A program made the position numbers and the translations under genes. DNA of 64,000 bases. Origin: Pseudoalteromonas luteoviolacea. Lineage in GTDB: Bacteria; Pseudomonadota; Gammaproteobacteria; Enterobacterales; Alteromonadaceae. The notes under the pieces were generated by a model. That model saw nothing but the letters and a program-made list of their open reading frames with translations. It had not been told where the DNA came from and did not search any database. Positions 1 to 9,077 of this stretch are shown here, in pieces (the first letter of the stretch is position 1; each line of letters starts with the position of its first letter). The stretch covers positions 124,001-188,000 of the forward strand of contig NZ_JAGJEH010000006.1 of NCBI RefSeq assembly GCF_018100925.1. The letters are read 5' to 3'.

Positions 1-204
1 AATTATTCAATTGATGGCCTAGTTCAATACCCAACACGTTTAACAACGTGGACCACAAACCTCACTTATGTTGGCAAAAGTGATCAAGTAACCCAGTGCG
101 GCAACGGGATCACATTTGAAAGCGAGCGTTTTCCAGCACTACATGCTATTGATGCAGGCTCTACCAGCGCGCCGACTGTACAAGGCGCCTTTTATATAAA
201 ATAA
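1..204 (+). CDS. C-terminal end of an unrecognised protein (partial)
   Basis: An open frame runs from the window edge to a TAA at 202-204 and gives the last 67 residues of a protein that starts outside the window. The tail is rich in Thr, Ser, Gly and aromatic residues, with one Cys and the ending GAFYIK. That composition would suit an exported or surface beta-rich protein, but no family is recognised and no catalytic motif is visible. The frame is supported only by its openness and by a hairpin shortly after the stop. Confidence 0.55.
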   Translation, partial: NYSIDGLVQYPTRLTTWTTNLTYVGKSDQVTQCGNGITFESERFPALHAIDAGSTSAPTVQGAFYIK

Positions 205-227
205 AACGGGCTCTCGCTTTGCTTTAT

Positions 228-252
228 GGTCAGCCTGAATTCAAGGCTGACC
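228..252 (+). terminator. Hairpin downstream of the partial gene
   Basis: A perfect 9-bp inverted repeat, GGTCAGCCT and AGGCTGACC, with a 7-base loop starts 24 bases after the stop codon at 204. No T-run follows, so it may be a weak terminator or an mRNA 3'-end protector. Confidence 0.4.
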
Positions 253-692
253 TACTTAAACCACTGTTTAGTCTCTATAAAGCCACAACTACAACTAAAA
301 AAATAACTGACTTGTATTTCCTTTGAGCAAGCTAAGGAGAACAAAAGTAGCCCGAACATCAGAATGATTTTTCCACAGTTAAACACACTAGTTCGCCACG
401 GGTTACAAGCCTACTTCCTCTGTCTGGTACATATTATACTGGCCCCATATTAATTACAGCTAAAAATAAAAAACACGTTTTATAAAGATAAACAAATTAA
501 CTTACGAGAGATTAAACGAAATTAAATATTACTTTGAATCAGTAAAAATACAGAAAGATAGGGTACTGCAAGCCTGTCACTCGCAATGAAATTTAATACG
601 CCTTTAATTGTGAACACTAAAAAGTTACAATACGAATTATTAGAACTCTAATTAAAAGAGTTTCTACCTACTAAACAGGCAATGAGGGTCAT
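253..692. other. Intergenic region before the AblB-like gene
   Basis: About 440 A+T-rich bases with no convincing reading frame on either strand. No strong promoter, operator or RNA gene was recognised. The last bases carry GAGGG a few bases before the ATG at 693, a suitable ribosome binding site for the next gene. Confidence 0.5.
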
Positions 693-1523
693 ATGAATAC
701 TTGCAAAGCAACGCCACTATTGCCAAATGACAATCAACACAAAGTGTTGGCATTAGAGGTACTCGCCCAGCATATTTGTGATAAAACACTCAGCCACATA
801 GATCACACAGCCAGTGAGCACGGCGCAACTAAGATTCTACTGAAAATACAAGAGTCCAACTCTTTGCCTTTATTGTCTAATGGTTATCAAATAGAAGCGA
901 CAATCCCCAAGTATTACAATAAAGAAGACGCGATATACGTCGCGAAATTCTTAGAAATCCAGCGTCAAATTGAACCTCAAGGGGAAGTATATGATGACGT
1001 ATTGGATCAAGTGATTGCCAGCACAGACAGGCGGAGTAACGAAGAGCAAAACATCTCTTTGGCACGCCAAGCTAATAGCGCGGATGCTCGAAACATCGCT
1101 AAGTTATTCGCCAACAATAGAGCCGCATATTCGAATAAACAACATGATGAAGCCGCTGTGATGGCAAACATCAGAGCTAAACACATCTACTTTGTGATTG
1201 AGTATTTAAACAATATTGTGGCAGTCGTACACATCAAGCTCGATAAATCGACACACAGTGCCTTCATTCAAGAGCTGGTTGTAGCAAACTTTGTTAAAAA
1301 TCAGAGAATGGCCACAACATTAGTGGACTTTGCGCTTATGCAACTGCGCCACACAAACACCACAAAAATACACTGTCACTGCCTTTCAGGAGATTACGCC
1401 ATGAATAAAGTGATGGCTCACCACGAATTTAATTTTGGTGGGCGCTTAGCAAATCAACTTGTTATCAAAGACCAGTTTCAATCTGTGAATATTTGGTCAA
1501 AACATCTAAACGCGGCCAATTGA
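693..1523 (+). CDS. AblB-like (beta-lysine N-acetyltransferase family) GNAT protein
   Basis: 276 residues. The N-terminal half has the signature of the putative beta-lysine N-acetyltransferase family: a GYQIEATIPKYYNKEDAIYV segment around residues 64-83, followed by the C-terminal GNAT acetyltransferase fold (about residues 125-270, acetyl-CoA-binding region near NQRMATTLVDFAL). In characterised organisms AblB acetylates beta-lysine made by lysine 2,3-aminomutase (AblA) to give the osmolyte N-epsilon-acetyl-beta-lysine. No ablA gene is next to it here, so the substrate is uncertain. The next gene, 83 bases on and on the same strand, is a BCCT osmolyte transporter, which supports a role in osmoadaptation. 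The start is supported by GAGGG just upstream. It could instead be a GNAT enzyme that has drifted to another small amine. Confidence 0.6.
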   Translation: MNTCKATPLLPNDNQHKVLALEVLAQHICDKTLSHIDHTASEHGATKILLKIQESNSLPLLSNGYQIEATIPKYYNKEDAIYVAKFLEIQRQIEPQGEVYDDVLDQVIASTDRRSNEEQNISLARQANSADARNIAKLFANNRAAYSNKQHDEAAVMANIRAKHIYFVIEYLNNIVAVVHIKLDKSTHSAFIQELVVANFVKNQRMATTLVDFALMQLRHTNTTKIHCHCLSGDYAMNKVMAHHEFNFGGRLANQLVIKDQFQSVNIWSKHLNAAN

Positions 1524-1606
1524 ACGCATTTAGTCCAATGCTTACATAGTTATTTTCACCTTTAACCTAGCAAAATAATTTGTAGTCTAATTAATAGAGT
1601 TTCACT

Positions 1607-3559
1607 ATGAAAAAAGACAACTCCTTGCTCAATCTCCCCGTTTTTTACACCTCCTCAGCAGTTGTACTAGCGCTGGTGATTTTTGCCGTTTTAAGCCCAT
1701 CAGCGGCTTCCTCATTGTTTTCCATTACTCAGTCAGCTATTACCCAAAATGGCAGTTGGTTTTACGTGTTGACTGTCGCCATCATTTTAGGCTTGGTCGC
1801 GTATTTAAGTATGTCTCGATTTGGTGAGATTAAACTCGGGCCGGATCACTCAGACCCCGACTACAGTTTCTCAACTTGGTTAGCTATGTTATTTGCCGCC
1901 GGTATGGGGATAGGTCTGATGTTTTTTGGTGTCGCCGAACCGGTAATGCACTTTGTTTCACCACCAACGCAAGATAGTGGTTCGCTCGAAGCCATCAAAG
2001 AAGCCATGAAAATAACCTTTTTCCATTGGGGTTTTCACGCTTGGGCTATCTATGCCATCGTGGCGATGATTTTGGCCTACTTTAGCTATCGTCATAAATT
2101 ACCACTGACATTGCGTTCAGCGCTGTACCCTATCATTGGAGACAGGATCTATGGCGGAATTGGTCACGCCGTGGATATTTTTGCGGTGGTTGGTACCGTG
2201 TTTGGGGTTGCTACTTCACTGGGTCTAGGCGCGGCACAAGTCAATGCGGGACTCGCCTACCTGTTCTCATTTGATGTCTCGGTACAAAATCAAGTCATCA
2301 TTATGATCACCATCACTGCGCTGGCATCCGTGTCTGTTGCAACTGGGTTAGATAAAGGAATTAAAATTTTATCGCAAACCAATATGATATTGGCCGTGGT
2401 ATTGCTGGCACTTATTTTCTTTATCGGCCCGAGTGTATTTTTACTCCAAGCTTACGTACAAAACGTAGGAGAGTATTTATCCGACATCGTGTCTACCACT
2501 TTTAACCTTTATGCCTATGAAAAGAAAGATTGGATAGGCGGCTGGACAATATTCTATTGGGGTTGGTGGCTAGCGTGGGCACCTTTTGTCGGGTTGTTTA
2601 TTGCACGTATCTCCAAAGGCAGAACCATTCGTGAGTTTGTCATTGGTGTAACCTGTATTCCAACTGCGTTTACCTTGTTGTGGATGACTATTTTTGGCAA
2701 TTCGGCACTGGCGATGATTTATGAGCAGAGTAAAACGAGTATCTCTGACATGGTGAGTAACAACTCAGCTGTGGCGCTGTTTGTATTTTTAGAAAACTTC
2801 CCTATGTCGGAGTTTTTGATCGGTCTATCTATCATTATGATTGTGGTATTTTTTGTTACGTCATGTGATTCCGGGGCTATGGTCATTGATATGCTGTGTT
2901 CAAACGGTAATAACAATACGCCGCTGTGGCAACGCTTGTTCTGGTCTATCGGCGTTGGTGTTGTTGCCGCTGCGTTGAGCCTTGCAGGTGGTCTTGATGC
3001 ACTACAAACATTGACGATTGTCAGCGCTCTCCCCTTTTCATTGGTATTACTGGTTGCTTGTTACGGACTGATCCGCGCACTGCGTATTGATGACGCCAAG
3101 CGCAGTACACATACGATGCCCATGACTTTTGACAACCAAGTAAACGATGAACAAACGTGGCAAGAAAGTTTAGCCCTGCTCATCGCCACACCAGCTAAAG
3201 GCAAAGTCGACAAATTTATTTTAAAAGACGTAAAACCTGCTCTGAAAAAAGTCCGTGATGAATTTGATAATAACCAAGTGGATGCCGAGGTTAAGGTGAA
3301 CAATGCCGCGGTGATCCTAACTGTGCATCATGGTGATGAACATGACTTTGTCTATGGCGTATACAAAAGTGAAGCACTGCAACCGGACTTTACCCAAAAT
3401 GATATCACTGAAAGCGACTCATACTATCGGGCTGAAGTGTATTTAAGTGAAGGCGGCCAAAACTATGACATTATGGGCTGGTCAGAAAGTGCAATTATCA
3501 ATGATGTGCTAGCACAGTACCAAAAGCACCTTCACTTTTTGAATGTGCTACGAGAGTAG
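1607..3559 (+). CDS. BCCT family betaine/choline/carnitine transporter, BetT-like
   Basis: 650 residues, inner membrane. Twelve hydrophobic segments fill about residues 12-495. Family hallmarks are MFFGVAEPVMHF near residue 105, HWGFHAWAIYAIV near 142, and the signature GWWLAWAPFVGLFIARISKG near residue 320, which carries the aromatic substrate-binding box. BCCT proteins take up quaternary ammonium compounds with Na+ or H+. The roughly 150-residue hydrophilic C-terminal tail resembles BetT-type choline transporters, where the tail takes part in osmotic activation. The substrate cannot be assigned from sequence. It follows the AblB-like gene and may be co-transcribed with it, and it converges with a MarR regulator 9 bases downstream. 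GAG near 1598 is a modest ribosome binding site. Confidence 0.85.
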   Translation: MKKDNSLLNLPVFYTSSAVVLALVIFAVLSPSAASSLFSITQSAITQNGSWFYVLTVAIILGLVAYLSMSRFGEIKLGPDHSDPDYSFSTWLAMLFAAGMGIGLMFFGVAEPVMHFVSPPTQDSGSLEAIKEAMKITFFHWGFHAWAIYAIVAMILAYFSYRHKLPLTLRSALYPIIGDRIYGGIGHAVDIFAVVGTVFGVATSLGLGAAQVNAGLAYLFSFDVSVQNQVIIMITITALASVSVATGLDKGIKILSQTNMILAVVLLALIFFIGPSVFLLQAYVQNVGEYLSDIVSTTFNLYAYEKKDWIGGWTIFYWGWWLAWAPFVGLFIARISKGRTIREFVIGVTCIPTAFTLLWMTIFGNSALAMIYEQSKTSISDMVSNNSAVALFVFLENFPMSEFLIGLSIIMIVVFFVTSCDSGAMVIDMLCSNGNNNTPLWQRLFWSIGVGVVAAALSLAGGLDALQTLTIVSALPFSLVLLVACYGLIRALRIDDAKRSTHTMPMTFDNQVNDEQTWQESLALLIATPAKGKVDKFILKDVKPALKKVRDEFDNNQVDAEVKVNNAAVILTVHHGDEHDFVYGVYKSEALQPDFTQNDITESDSYYRAEVYLSEGGQNYDIMGWSESAIINDVLAQYQKHLHFLNVLRE

Positions 3560-3568
3560 CACTTCTAT

Positions 3569-4054
3569 TTATTTACCCGATTCGGTTTGGCTCATCGGTG
3601 CGATTTCAAGCACCGGTGCAGCGTCAAGCTCATTGGCATCCATCATAGTTGCGATGCGCTGCATGGAAGACAACAACAAAGATTGCTCCCACTCTTCTAG
3701 TTCACAAAAATTTTGAATAAAGTGCTCTTGCAATGGTTGCGGTGCATCAATTAATAAACTTTTTCCCTGCTGGGATAAAAATAAACTCACACGACGTTTA
3801 TCCAAAGAGCTACGCACTCGCTCCACGATATTTCGACTCTCTAAGCGGTCAAGTATATTCGTCACTGTCGCGGCACTGAGGTTAACATTTTTGGCAATTT
3901 GGCTTGCCGTCACACCTTTAACACGCGCTATTTCTTGCATAATAAGCAGTTGAGGCCCCGTTAACCCCGATGACTTATTGAGCTGTTTGGAGTGCAAGTC
4001 AATGGCACGGATAACCTTTCTTATTGAGACTAATAGTTCTTCGTACTTTTCCAT
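3569..4054 (-). CDS. MarR family transcriptional regulator
   Basis: 161 residues with the MarR winged-helix fold. A dimerisation helix comes first, then the recognition region (VTASQIAKNVNLSAATVTNI, about 49-68) and the wing with the family motif LDKRRVSLFLSQQGK (about 84-98). MarR proteins are usually dimeric repressors that release DNA when they bind small aromatic or oxidised ligands. The C-terminal 15 residues (from about AAPVLEIAPM) form an acidic tail outside the domain. It converges on the BCCT gene and sits before the divergently regulated block of small enzymes. The target is not evident because no perfect MarR-type palindrome was seen directly upstream. Confidence 0.85.
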   Translation of the reverse strand: MEKYEELLVSIRKVIRAIDLHSKQLNKSSGLTGPQLLIMQEIARVKGVTASQIAKNVNLSAATVTNILDRLESRNIVERVRSSLDKRRVSLFLSQQGKSLLIDAPQPLQEHFIQNFCELEEWEQSLLLSSMQRIATMMDANELDAAPVLEIAPMSQTESGK

Positions 4055-4143
4055 TTAGTAACGCTACCGATAAATACCAACAGCAGCAGTATAATCCGAT
4101 TAAACCCGCTGAACCACAATAATTAAGCACTGCAAACTCTGAC

Positions 4144-4860
4144 TCACGAAACGCTTAGATAGCGCGCCACTAGCTTGTCTAAGAACAATGCTAGCATCTT
4201 GTTCATATGCGTGTAGTCATGAGCGATAATGCGCTCAGGTAGCTCGACATAACGGTCAATACCTGCGCGACTGAAATCCTCATTCTCTATCAACATACCG
4301 ACCACTTCAGTGGTTAACTCCAAGTGACACTGAAATCCATATACCAACGGTTGATACTCAACTATTTGCCTCGGACACCCACTGCTACTTGCTAGCACCT
4401 TTGCGGATGCAGTTAAGCCTGGCATATCATTGTGCCAATGCCCAACCTCAATACGTGGCGAAAAATGACTGAACAAGGGATGACTGCAACCTTCATCATT
4501 CAAAATGATAGGAAACTTACCAACCTCTCGCTCTGGACTAGATTCAAATTTTGCGCCTAGCGCTTCACCAATCAATTGCGCACCTAAGCAAACACCGATG
4601 ACCATTTTGTTTTCTTTGATTGCACGGGCGATAACCGCCTGCTCTGCTTGTGCATCAAAATGAGGGCAATCCAAGGCACTGGTAGCTGGGCTTTGCGGCC
4701 CACCCATAACCACCAACATATCTATATCATCAATACACTGTGGCAGTGCTTGTCCCTCGTAGAGGCGAGAGTAACTGTTCTTCGCGCCGATTGAATTACT
4801 CCAATCTTCAAATGCGCCCGGCGCTTCAAAATATTCGTGTACAATAAAGTGGATCCGCAT
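4144..4860 (-). CDS. Class I glutamine amidotransferase-like protein
   Basis: 238 residues. The nucleophile elbow VIGVCLGAQLIG gives the catalytic Cys, and GFQCHLELT gives the His-x-Glu pair of the class I GATase triad. An oxyanion-loop type motif MGGPQSP precedes them. Stand-alone proteins of this type (GMP synthase-like domain) usually hydrolyse the amide of glutamine or a gamma-glutamyl compound. The substrate here is unknown. A longer frame opens at 4911, but the ATG at 4860 has AGGAG seven bases upstream and begins with the typical MRIHFIVHE strand, so it is chosen. It is divergent from an AraC regulator 100 bases away. Confidence 0.8.
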   Translation of the reverse strand: MRIHFIVHEYFEAPGAFEDWSNSIGAKNSYSRLYEGQALPQCIDDIDMLVVMGGPQSPATSALDCPHFDAQAEQAVIARAIKENKMVIGVCLGAQLIGEALGAKFESSPEREVGKFPIILNDEGCSHPLFSHFSPRIEVGHWHNDMPGLTASAKVLASSSGCPRQIVEYQPLVYGFQCHLELTTEVVGMLIENEDFSRAGIDRYVELPERIIAHDYTHMNKMLALFLDKLVARYLSVS

Positions 4861-4960
4861 CGCTTTGCTCCTGTCATTGCTTGATGCGATTATCCTATAA
4901 CAATTTGCCATGGCTTAATTTAAACTAAAAGGCATAAAACATCGAAAAACCGCCAAAAGT

Positions 4961-5740
4961 ATGGATGCCAATCAGCTCATAGCACAAAACTCAAACCAAG
5001 CAGCACTCTCAAAGCACCTCGCTATGCCTGCTGGCTTCATAGATAAATGGCACCGACATCCATGGCATCAGGTGATATTTCCGCGCTCGGGGTTAATACA
5101 ATCACAAAGCGATGGCAGCCAGGTAGTGCTGCCCCATAACGCGTTGCTTTTTGTGCCCGCCAACACCTGGCACGCCTCTGAGGCTATCTGTGATACCCAA
5201 TTCTTAGCTGTGTATATCAATCCTAGTATAGAAGTCGGGTTTCCAGCACATGCTCAAACTTGTTTAGTAACCCCTTTTTTAAAAGCCCTTATTTTGGAAA
5301 TAGTCGGTCAGATTGAAAATGCAAAAGCGCAGATAATACATCATCTTTTGCAAGTACTGGGCGACCAGCTAGCCACAGCACAAGCGTATACTATCCCGCT
5401 GCTTACGCCAAAGGATAGACGTTTGAATGCAATCTTCACGACGCTAATCGATGCACCAGATACACCTTATACCCTCGCACAGTGGGCTCAACAAGTCGGC
5501 GCATCAGAGCGAACATTAAGCAGGTTAATTGCAAAGGAATTTCAGCAATCATTTAGCGCTTGGCGTCAACATATCCGCCTCGTTTTGTCACTGCGCCTGC
5601 TGCAAAGTGAGCGCAGTGTACATGACATCGCACTGACATTAGGCTATACATCTGACTCAGCCTATATATGTGCATTCAAAAAACTATTTAAACAAACACC
5701 TAATCAATATCGCAAGCTGACCCTTGCCTCAAACCTATAA
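4961..5740 (+). CDS. AraC family regulator with N-terminal cupin domain
   Basis: 259 residues. Residues about 15-90 form a cupin-like sensing domain (HRHPWHQVIFPRSG, then PANTWH), typical of AraC proteins that bind a small effector. Residues about 160-255 carry two helix-turn-helix motifs, TLAQWAQQVGASERTLSRLI and SVHDIALTLGYTSDSAYICA, followed by FKKLFKQTPNQYRK, the standard AraC ending. It probably activates a nearby operon, perhaps the divergent amidotransferase or the convergent NAD(P)H-binding gene. The last codon lies 10 bases from the end of the convergent gene. Confidence 0.88.
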   Translation: MDANQLIAQNSNQAALSKHLAMPAGFIDKWHRHPWHQVIFPRSGLIQSQSDGSQVVLPHNALLFVPANTWHASEAICDTQFLAVYINPSIEVGFPAHAQTCLVTPFLKALILEIVGQIENAKAQIIHHLLQVLGDQLATAQAYTIPLLTPKDRRLNAIFTTLIDAPDTPYTLAQWAQQVGASERTLSRLIAKEFQQSFSAWRQHIRLVLSLRLLQSERSVHDIALTLGYTSDSAYICAFKKLFKQTPNQYRKLTLASNL

Positions 5741-5750
5741 ATCCGTATTA

Positions 5751-6392
5751 CTAGTACCCGGCTGTAAACGCTTTACCCACAAATTGAGCTGTCTCTGCCT
5801 CATCGATTAATGCACACGCAAAGTCTTGCCAAGAAATATGTGATTTACCTGTTTTGTCCACCAACAACTCGCCTTCACTCACTCTATATTGCCCTGTGCG
5901 CTCACCAACTCCTATCAAAGCAGATGGGCTAGCGTAGCTCCAATTTTGATTGTGGTGGGCGACACAAAGCTGATATTGCTCAAAACAGGCTTGTGCTATG
6001 TCTTTCCAACCAGCGGGGACTAAGGATTCATCATCAAGTACCAGCTTACCATCAGAGTTAGGAACCGTTAAACAGGCCGCCCCACCGACTAATAATAGCC
6101 GTGTATGAGTTTCTCTTAGCCCGGTTAATAAGGCTTCAGCAATATTGATAAGCTGCTTCTCATGTCCTACTGTCGGGCGTGTTGCACTGATCACTAAATC
6201 TTGTCCTTCACTGAGGCGGATCACATCGCTGATATCGTTAACGTCACCTACTTGCGCATATGCCTGCGTAGGTAGCGCTGCGACTTTACGTTGATCCCGT
6301 GTAACCGCAGTTACTTGATGACCACGATGGATAGCCTCAGCCACAACCGCTTGACCCACATTACCTGTTGCACCGAATACTGTGATACGCAT
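5751..6392 (-). CDS. NAD(P)H-binding atypical SDR / NmrA-like protein
   Basis: 213 residues. The N-terminus MRITVFGATGNVGQAVV carries the GxxGxxG dinucleotide-binding motif of NmrA/YwnB-type atypical short-chain dehydrogenases. Residues about 60-100 hold VISATRP. No clear YxxxK catalytic pair is seen, so it may be a redox sensor or a flavin-reductase-like enzyme. An upstream extension to 6434 is possible, but the ATG at 6392 has AAAGGAG at ideal spacing and starts directly at the first beta strand. It is divergent from the arylamine N-acetyltransferase gene, with several inverted repeats between them. Confidence 0.78.
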   Translation of the reverse strand: MRITVFGATGNVGQAVVAEAIHRGHQVTAVTRDQRKVAALPTQAYAQVGDVNDISDVIRLSEGQDLVISATRPTVGHEKQLINIAEALLTGLRETHTRLLLVGGAACLTVPNSDGKLVLDDESLVPAGWKDIAQACFEQYQLCVAHHNQNWSYASPSALIGVGERTGQYRVSEGELLVDKTGKSHISWQDFACALIDEAETAQFVGKAFTAGY

Positions 6393-6435
6393 CTGCTTCT
6401 CCTTTAAGTTATTTTGCGTTAACAACACTTTCAAT

Positions 6436-6527
6436 TTAACCTCTCGTGAGAGTTAAGAAATTAACCCAGGTTTAGTGCAACCAGAATTTCGTAAAAAAAT
6501 AAAAAAACCTCAAAATAAACCTAGGTT
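6436..6527. promoter_or_regulatory. Putative operator cluster between divergent genes
   Basis: Three symmetric elements lie between the divergent genes. CTCTC-GT-GAGAG at 6441-6452 is flanked by TTAAC and TTAA. AACCCAGGTT at 6463-6472 is a near palindrome. AACCTAGGTT at 6518-6527 is perfect. The last two are related copies 55 bases apart (start to start), which suggests paired binding sites of one regulator. No bound protein can be named. Confidence 0.35.
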
Positions 6528-6590
6528 CATTACAGCATGTCCAATCGCGATTAAGCTGGGTACTTATCTAAATGACAAGGAATTAAAGCG

Positions 6591-7409
6591 ATGACTGACC
6601 TGCAAATTGTGAACGAATATTTAACCGATTTAGGACTTTTTAACCACCCACTTGACGAGTCTTTTTTAGCACAACTGCAAAGTAGGCATGTTGCCAAGCA
6701 CACCTTCAACAGCGTATCTGCGGTGTTAAAGCAGCCTTTGCCTTTAGATATTGCACACCTATTCACTAAGATCACCAAAAAGCAATTTGGTGGATACTGC
6801 TTTGAACATAACAAGCTGGCCTTCCATGTCTTAAAACACCTCGGCTTTGACGTCAAGCTACTGCTCGCTAAGGTTGTTTACAACAGAGATGTTGAGGTGC
6901 CGAGAACGCACAGAGCCACATTAGTTACCTATCAAGGTGAACAGTATTTATTCGATGTTGGATTTGGCCCCCAAGGGGCAATATACCCTCTCAAGTTGAT
7001 GTTGGATGTGCCGCAACCTCAAGGCTATATGACTTATCGAATCTCTCAAAATCAGGCGCAAGATTACTGTTTTCAGGTATTGAAGAACGGCGAGTTTTTC
7101 ACGCTGTATACATTTGATCTCAACTATTACAGCGAAGCTGACTGCGAACTGAGCCACTTCTATTCACATAAGCACCCCAATGCTGCGTTTGTGAATAACT
7201 TAGTTGTCAGCCGAAAGACCCTTGATGAAACCCACTCTTTGAGAAATGGCGAATATCACCATATTACTCCCTCACAAACAGAGATCACAAAAATAGTGAG
7301 TGCTGAGCAGTTACACCAATTACTTCAAGAACAGTTTTCGTTAAATTTGGATGAAGCAGTCTGCGCTTATTTATTTAGCAAGTTTTCGCAACCTACACAG
7401 GCAAGCTAA
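6591..7409 (+). CDS. nat: Arylamine N-acetyltransferase
   Basis: 272 residues, close to the family length. The complete Cys-His-Asp triad is visible: Cys70 in FGGYCFE, His107 in PRTHR and Asp122 in FDVGFG. The N-terminal helical region and the RxGGYCxE-type signature are typical of NAT. The enzyme moves acetyl from acetyl-CoA to arylamines, arylhydrazines or related amines by a ping-pong mechanism in the cytoplasm. Its bacterial physiological substrate is generally unknown. ATG at 6591 has AAGGAATTAAAGCG upstream. The EamA exporter gene follows 25 bases later and is probably co-transcribed, which fits a detoxification pair. Confidence 0.9.
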   Translation: MTDLQIVNEYLTDLGLFNHPLDESFLAQLQSRHVAKHTFNSVSAVLKQPLPLDIAHLFTKITKKQFGGYCFEHNKLAFHVLKHLGFDVKLLLAKVVYNRDVEVPRTHRATLVTYQGEQYLFDVGFGPQGAIYPLKLMLDVPQPQGYMTYRISQNQAQDYCFQVLKNGEFFTLYTFDLNYYSEADCELSHFYSHKHPNAAFVNNLVVSRKTLDETHSLRNGEYHHITPSQTEITKIVSAEQLHQLLQEQFSLNLDEAVCAYLFSKFSQPTQAS

Positions 7410-7434
7410 CCAAAATTACCTAAGCGAGAAAATC

Positions 7435-8301
7435 ATGAATCACTCAGTTACTCAGCCCATACTAATGTTGGTATGGGTCGGCTTGCTATCTTCTTCTTTT
7501 GTCGTGTCAGGTAAGTTATTGCCCTATGCAAGTCCCATTACAGCCACATGCCTGCGATTTATACTGACAAGCTTATGCCTCGCGCCACTAATATGGCGTT
7601 CAGGGATCGCCCGCTTAACGGCAAAACAAGTCGTACAATATACGCTGATAAGTAGCTTTTTAGTGGCATTTTTTGTCGGCTTGTTTGAATCATTGAAAAC
7701 CACCTCGGCAGAAAAAACTGCGGTCATTTATACCTTATTGCCGCTAATGAGTGTGATATTGAGCTTTGTTTTTATTGGTATTAAAACCCGAATAAGTCAA
7801 TTATTCGGCTTTTTAATTGGCACTGCAAGCGCTATCTGGATGTTAGTAAACGGCCAAAAAGACCTAATGATTTTAAGCGCTTGGCAATATGGAGACAGCA
7901 TATTTTTAATCGCTTGCTTTTGCCTTGCAATGCATGTGTTACTGATAAAAAAGTGGGCGACTGCACTGCCTGCACTGATCAGCACATTTTATATTGTGAC
8001 ACTTGGTAGCGTGTTACTAGTACCGGTGATGTTGCTCTATGGTGATCTGACCAATTTGGTGTGGCAAAGCTATACATTTTGGACATGGCTTATCTATTTA
8101 ACCTTGTTTACAACTCTTGGCACTTTCTTTTTACAGCAACACCTTTTGAAGCAAGTCAGCCCAAATACCTTTTTAGCCATGACTTATTTGGTGCCTGCCT
8201 TTGTATTATTTTTTCAGGGCGGATTATTTCAGTTCTTACTCAGTATACCTGCGCTATTAGTTGCATCTTTTGCACTTTACTTGATATCTCGGGCACCATA
8301 A
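7435..8301 (+). CDS. DMT superfamily (EamA) permease
   Basis: 288 residues with about ten hydrophobic helices arranged as two EamA repeats (about 10-135 and 150-285). These are drug/metabolite transporters that usually export amino acids, metabolites or toxins. The frame opens upstream at 7351 inside nat, but the ATG at 7435 starts directly before the first membrane helix and has GCGAGAAAATC upstream, so it is chosen. It lies between nat and a Crp/Fnr-type regulator on the same strand, a common context for an exporter and its regulator. The substrate is unknown. Confidence 0.82.
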   Translation: MNHSVTQPILMLVWVGLLSSSFVVSGKLLPYASPITATCLRFILTSLCLAPLIWRSGIARLTAKQVVQYTLISSFLVAFFVGLFESLKTTSAEKTAVIYTLLPLMSVILSFVFIGIKTRISQLFGFLIGTASAIWMLVNGQKDLMILSAWQYGDSIFLIACFCLAMHVLLIKKWATALPALISTFYIVTLGSVLLVPVMLLYGDLTNLVWQSYTFWTWLIYLTLFTTLGTFFLQQHLLKQVSPNTFLAMTYLVPAFVLFFQGGLFQFLLSIPALLVASFALYLISRAP

Positions 8302-8338
8302 CATGTTCCTATAAAGTCGGATTATCAAGGAATGCCGT

Positions 8339-8932
8339 TTGAACATACAACCCAAGCTCGCTGACTTCGTCTCTTTTTTCAGTGCAGACGAGAAACCGCT
8401 TTGCGCAGAAGATTTTCAAAAGTTTGGTTTACAGGGAAAACTCAAACACTACCCTAAAAATGCTTTGTTGATGGTTCAAGGCAGCCCAGCACCAAATTTA
8501 TTTTTTATCACGCAAGGCGATGTGCGCTACTTTAATGTGTCCGCAGAAGGCAAAGAGTTTACCCAAGCTTTCGCCTGTGCCCCCTGTATTGCAGGCTCTA
8601 CACGTGCCATGACACAAAACACACCGGCTCTGTTTAGCATTGAAGCTCTTGATGATGTACTTTGTCTTGAGTTTGAATGGCACAATTTTTTCAATACCAT
8701 GAAAACGCACCCCGGCTTTTTAGAAGCCTATACTCGTCTACTTGAAAACTTATTTATCAAAAAAGAAGAACGCGAGTACGCATTTGTACACCACAGTGCC
8801 GAACAGCGGTATTTGAATTTTATTGACAAAAACCCTGAACTCAGTGAACGCGTTCCATTAAAAATGGTGGCATCACACATAGGTATTACGCCAATTGCCC
8901 TTAGCCGTATTCGTCGGAAGTTGGCAATGTAA
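8339..8932 (+). CDS. Crp/Fnr-type cyclic-nucleotide-binding-domain regulator
   Basis: 197 residues. An N-terminal cyclic-nucleotide-binding beta barrel (about 25-130, with YPKNALLMVQGSPAPNLFFI and GDVRYF) is followed by a short C-terminal helix-turn-helix (VPLKMVASHIGITPIALSRI, about 171-190). This resembles the compact Crp/Fnr proteins often found beside EamA or metabolic genes. No Fe-S cysteine cluster is evident. The start is TTG at 8339, with AAGGA seven bases upstream; an ATG at 8332 is out of frame. It probably controls the preceding exporter gene. Confidence 0.82.
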   Translation: MNIQPKLADFVSFFSADEKPLCAEDFQKFGLQGKLKHYPKNALLMVQGSPAPNLFFITQGDVRYFNVSAEGKEFTQAFACAPCIAGSTRAMTQNTPALFSIEALDDVLCLEFEWHNFFNTMKTHPGFLEAYTRLLENLFIKKEEREYAFVHHSAEQRYLNFIDKNPELSERVPLKMVASHIGITPIALSRIRRKLAM

Positions 8933-9077
8933 CAGGTAAAATAAACATGGCTGAGAATAGTGTAATTTTTTTGCGATTGAAATTTACTCATTTTTGAATA
9001 AATAATTCATCTAAAGCATTACAATTTTTTTTCACTACGGTAATCTGAACAACCGCTTAGTAAATGGAATGAGGACC

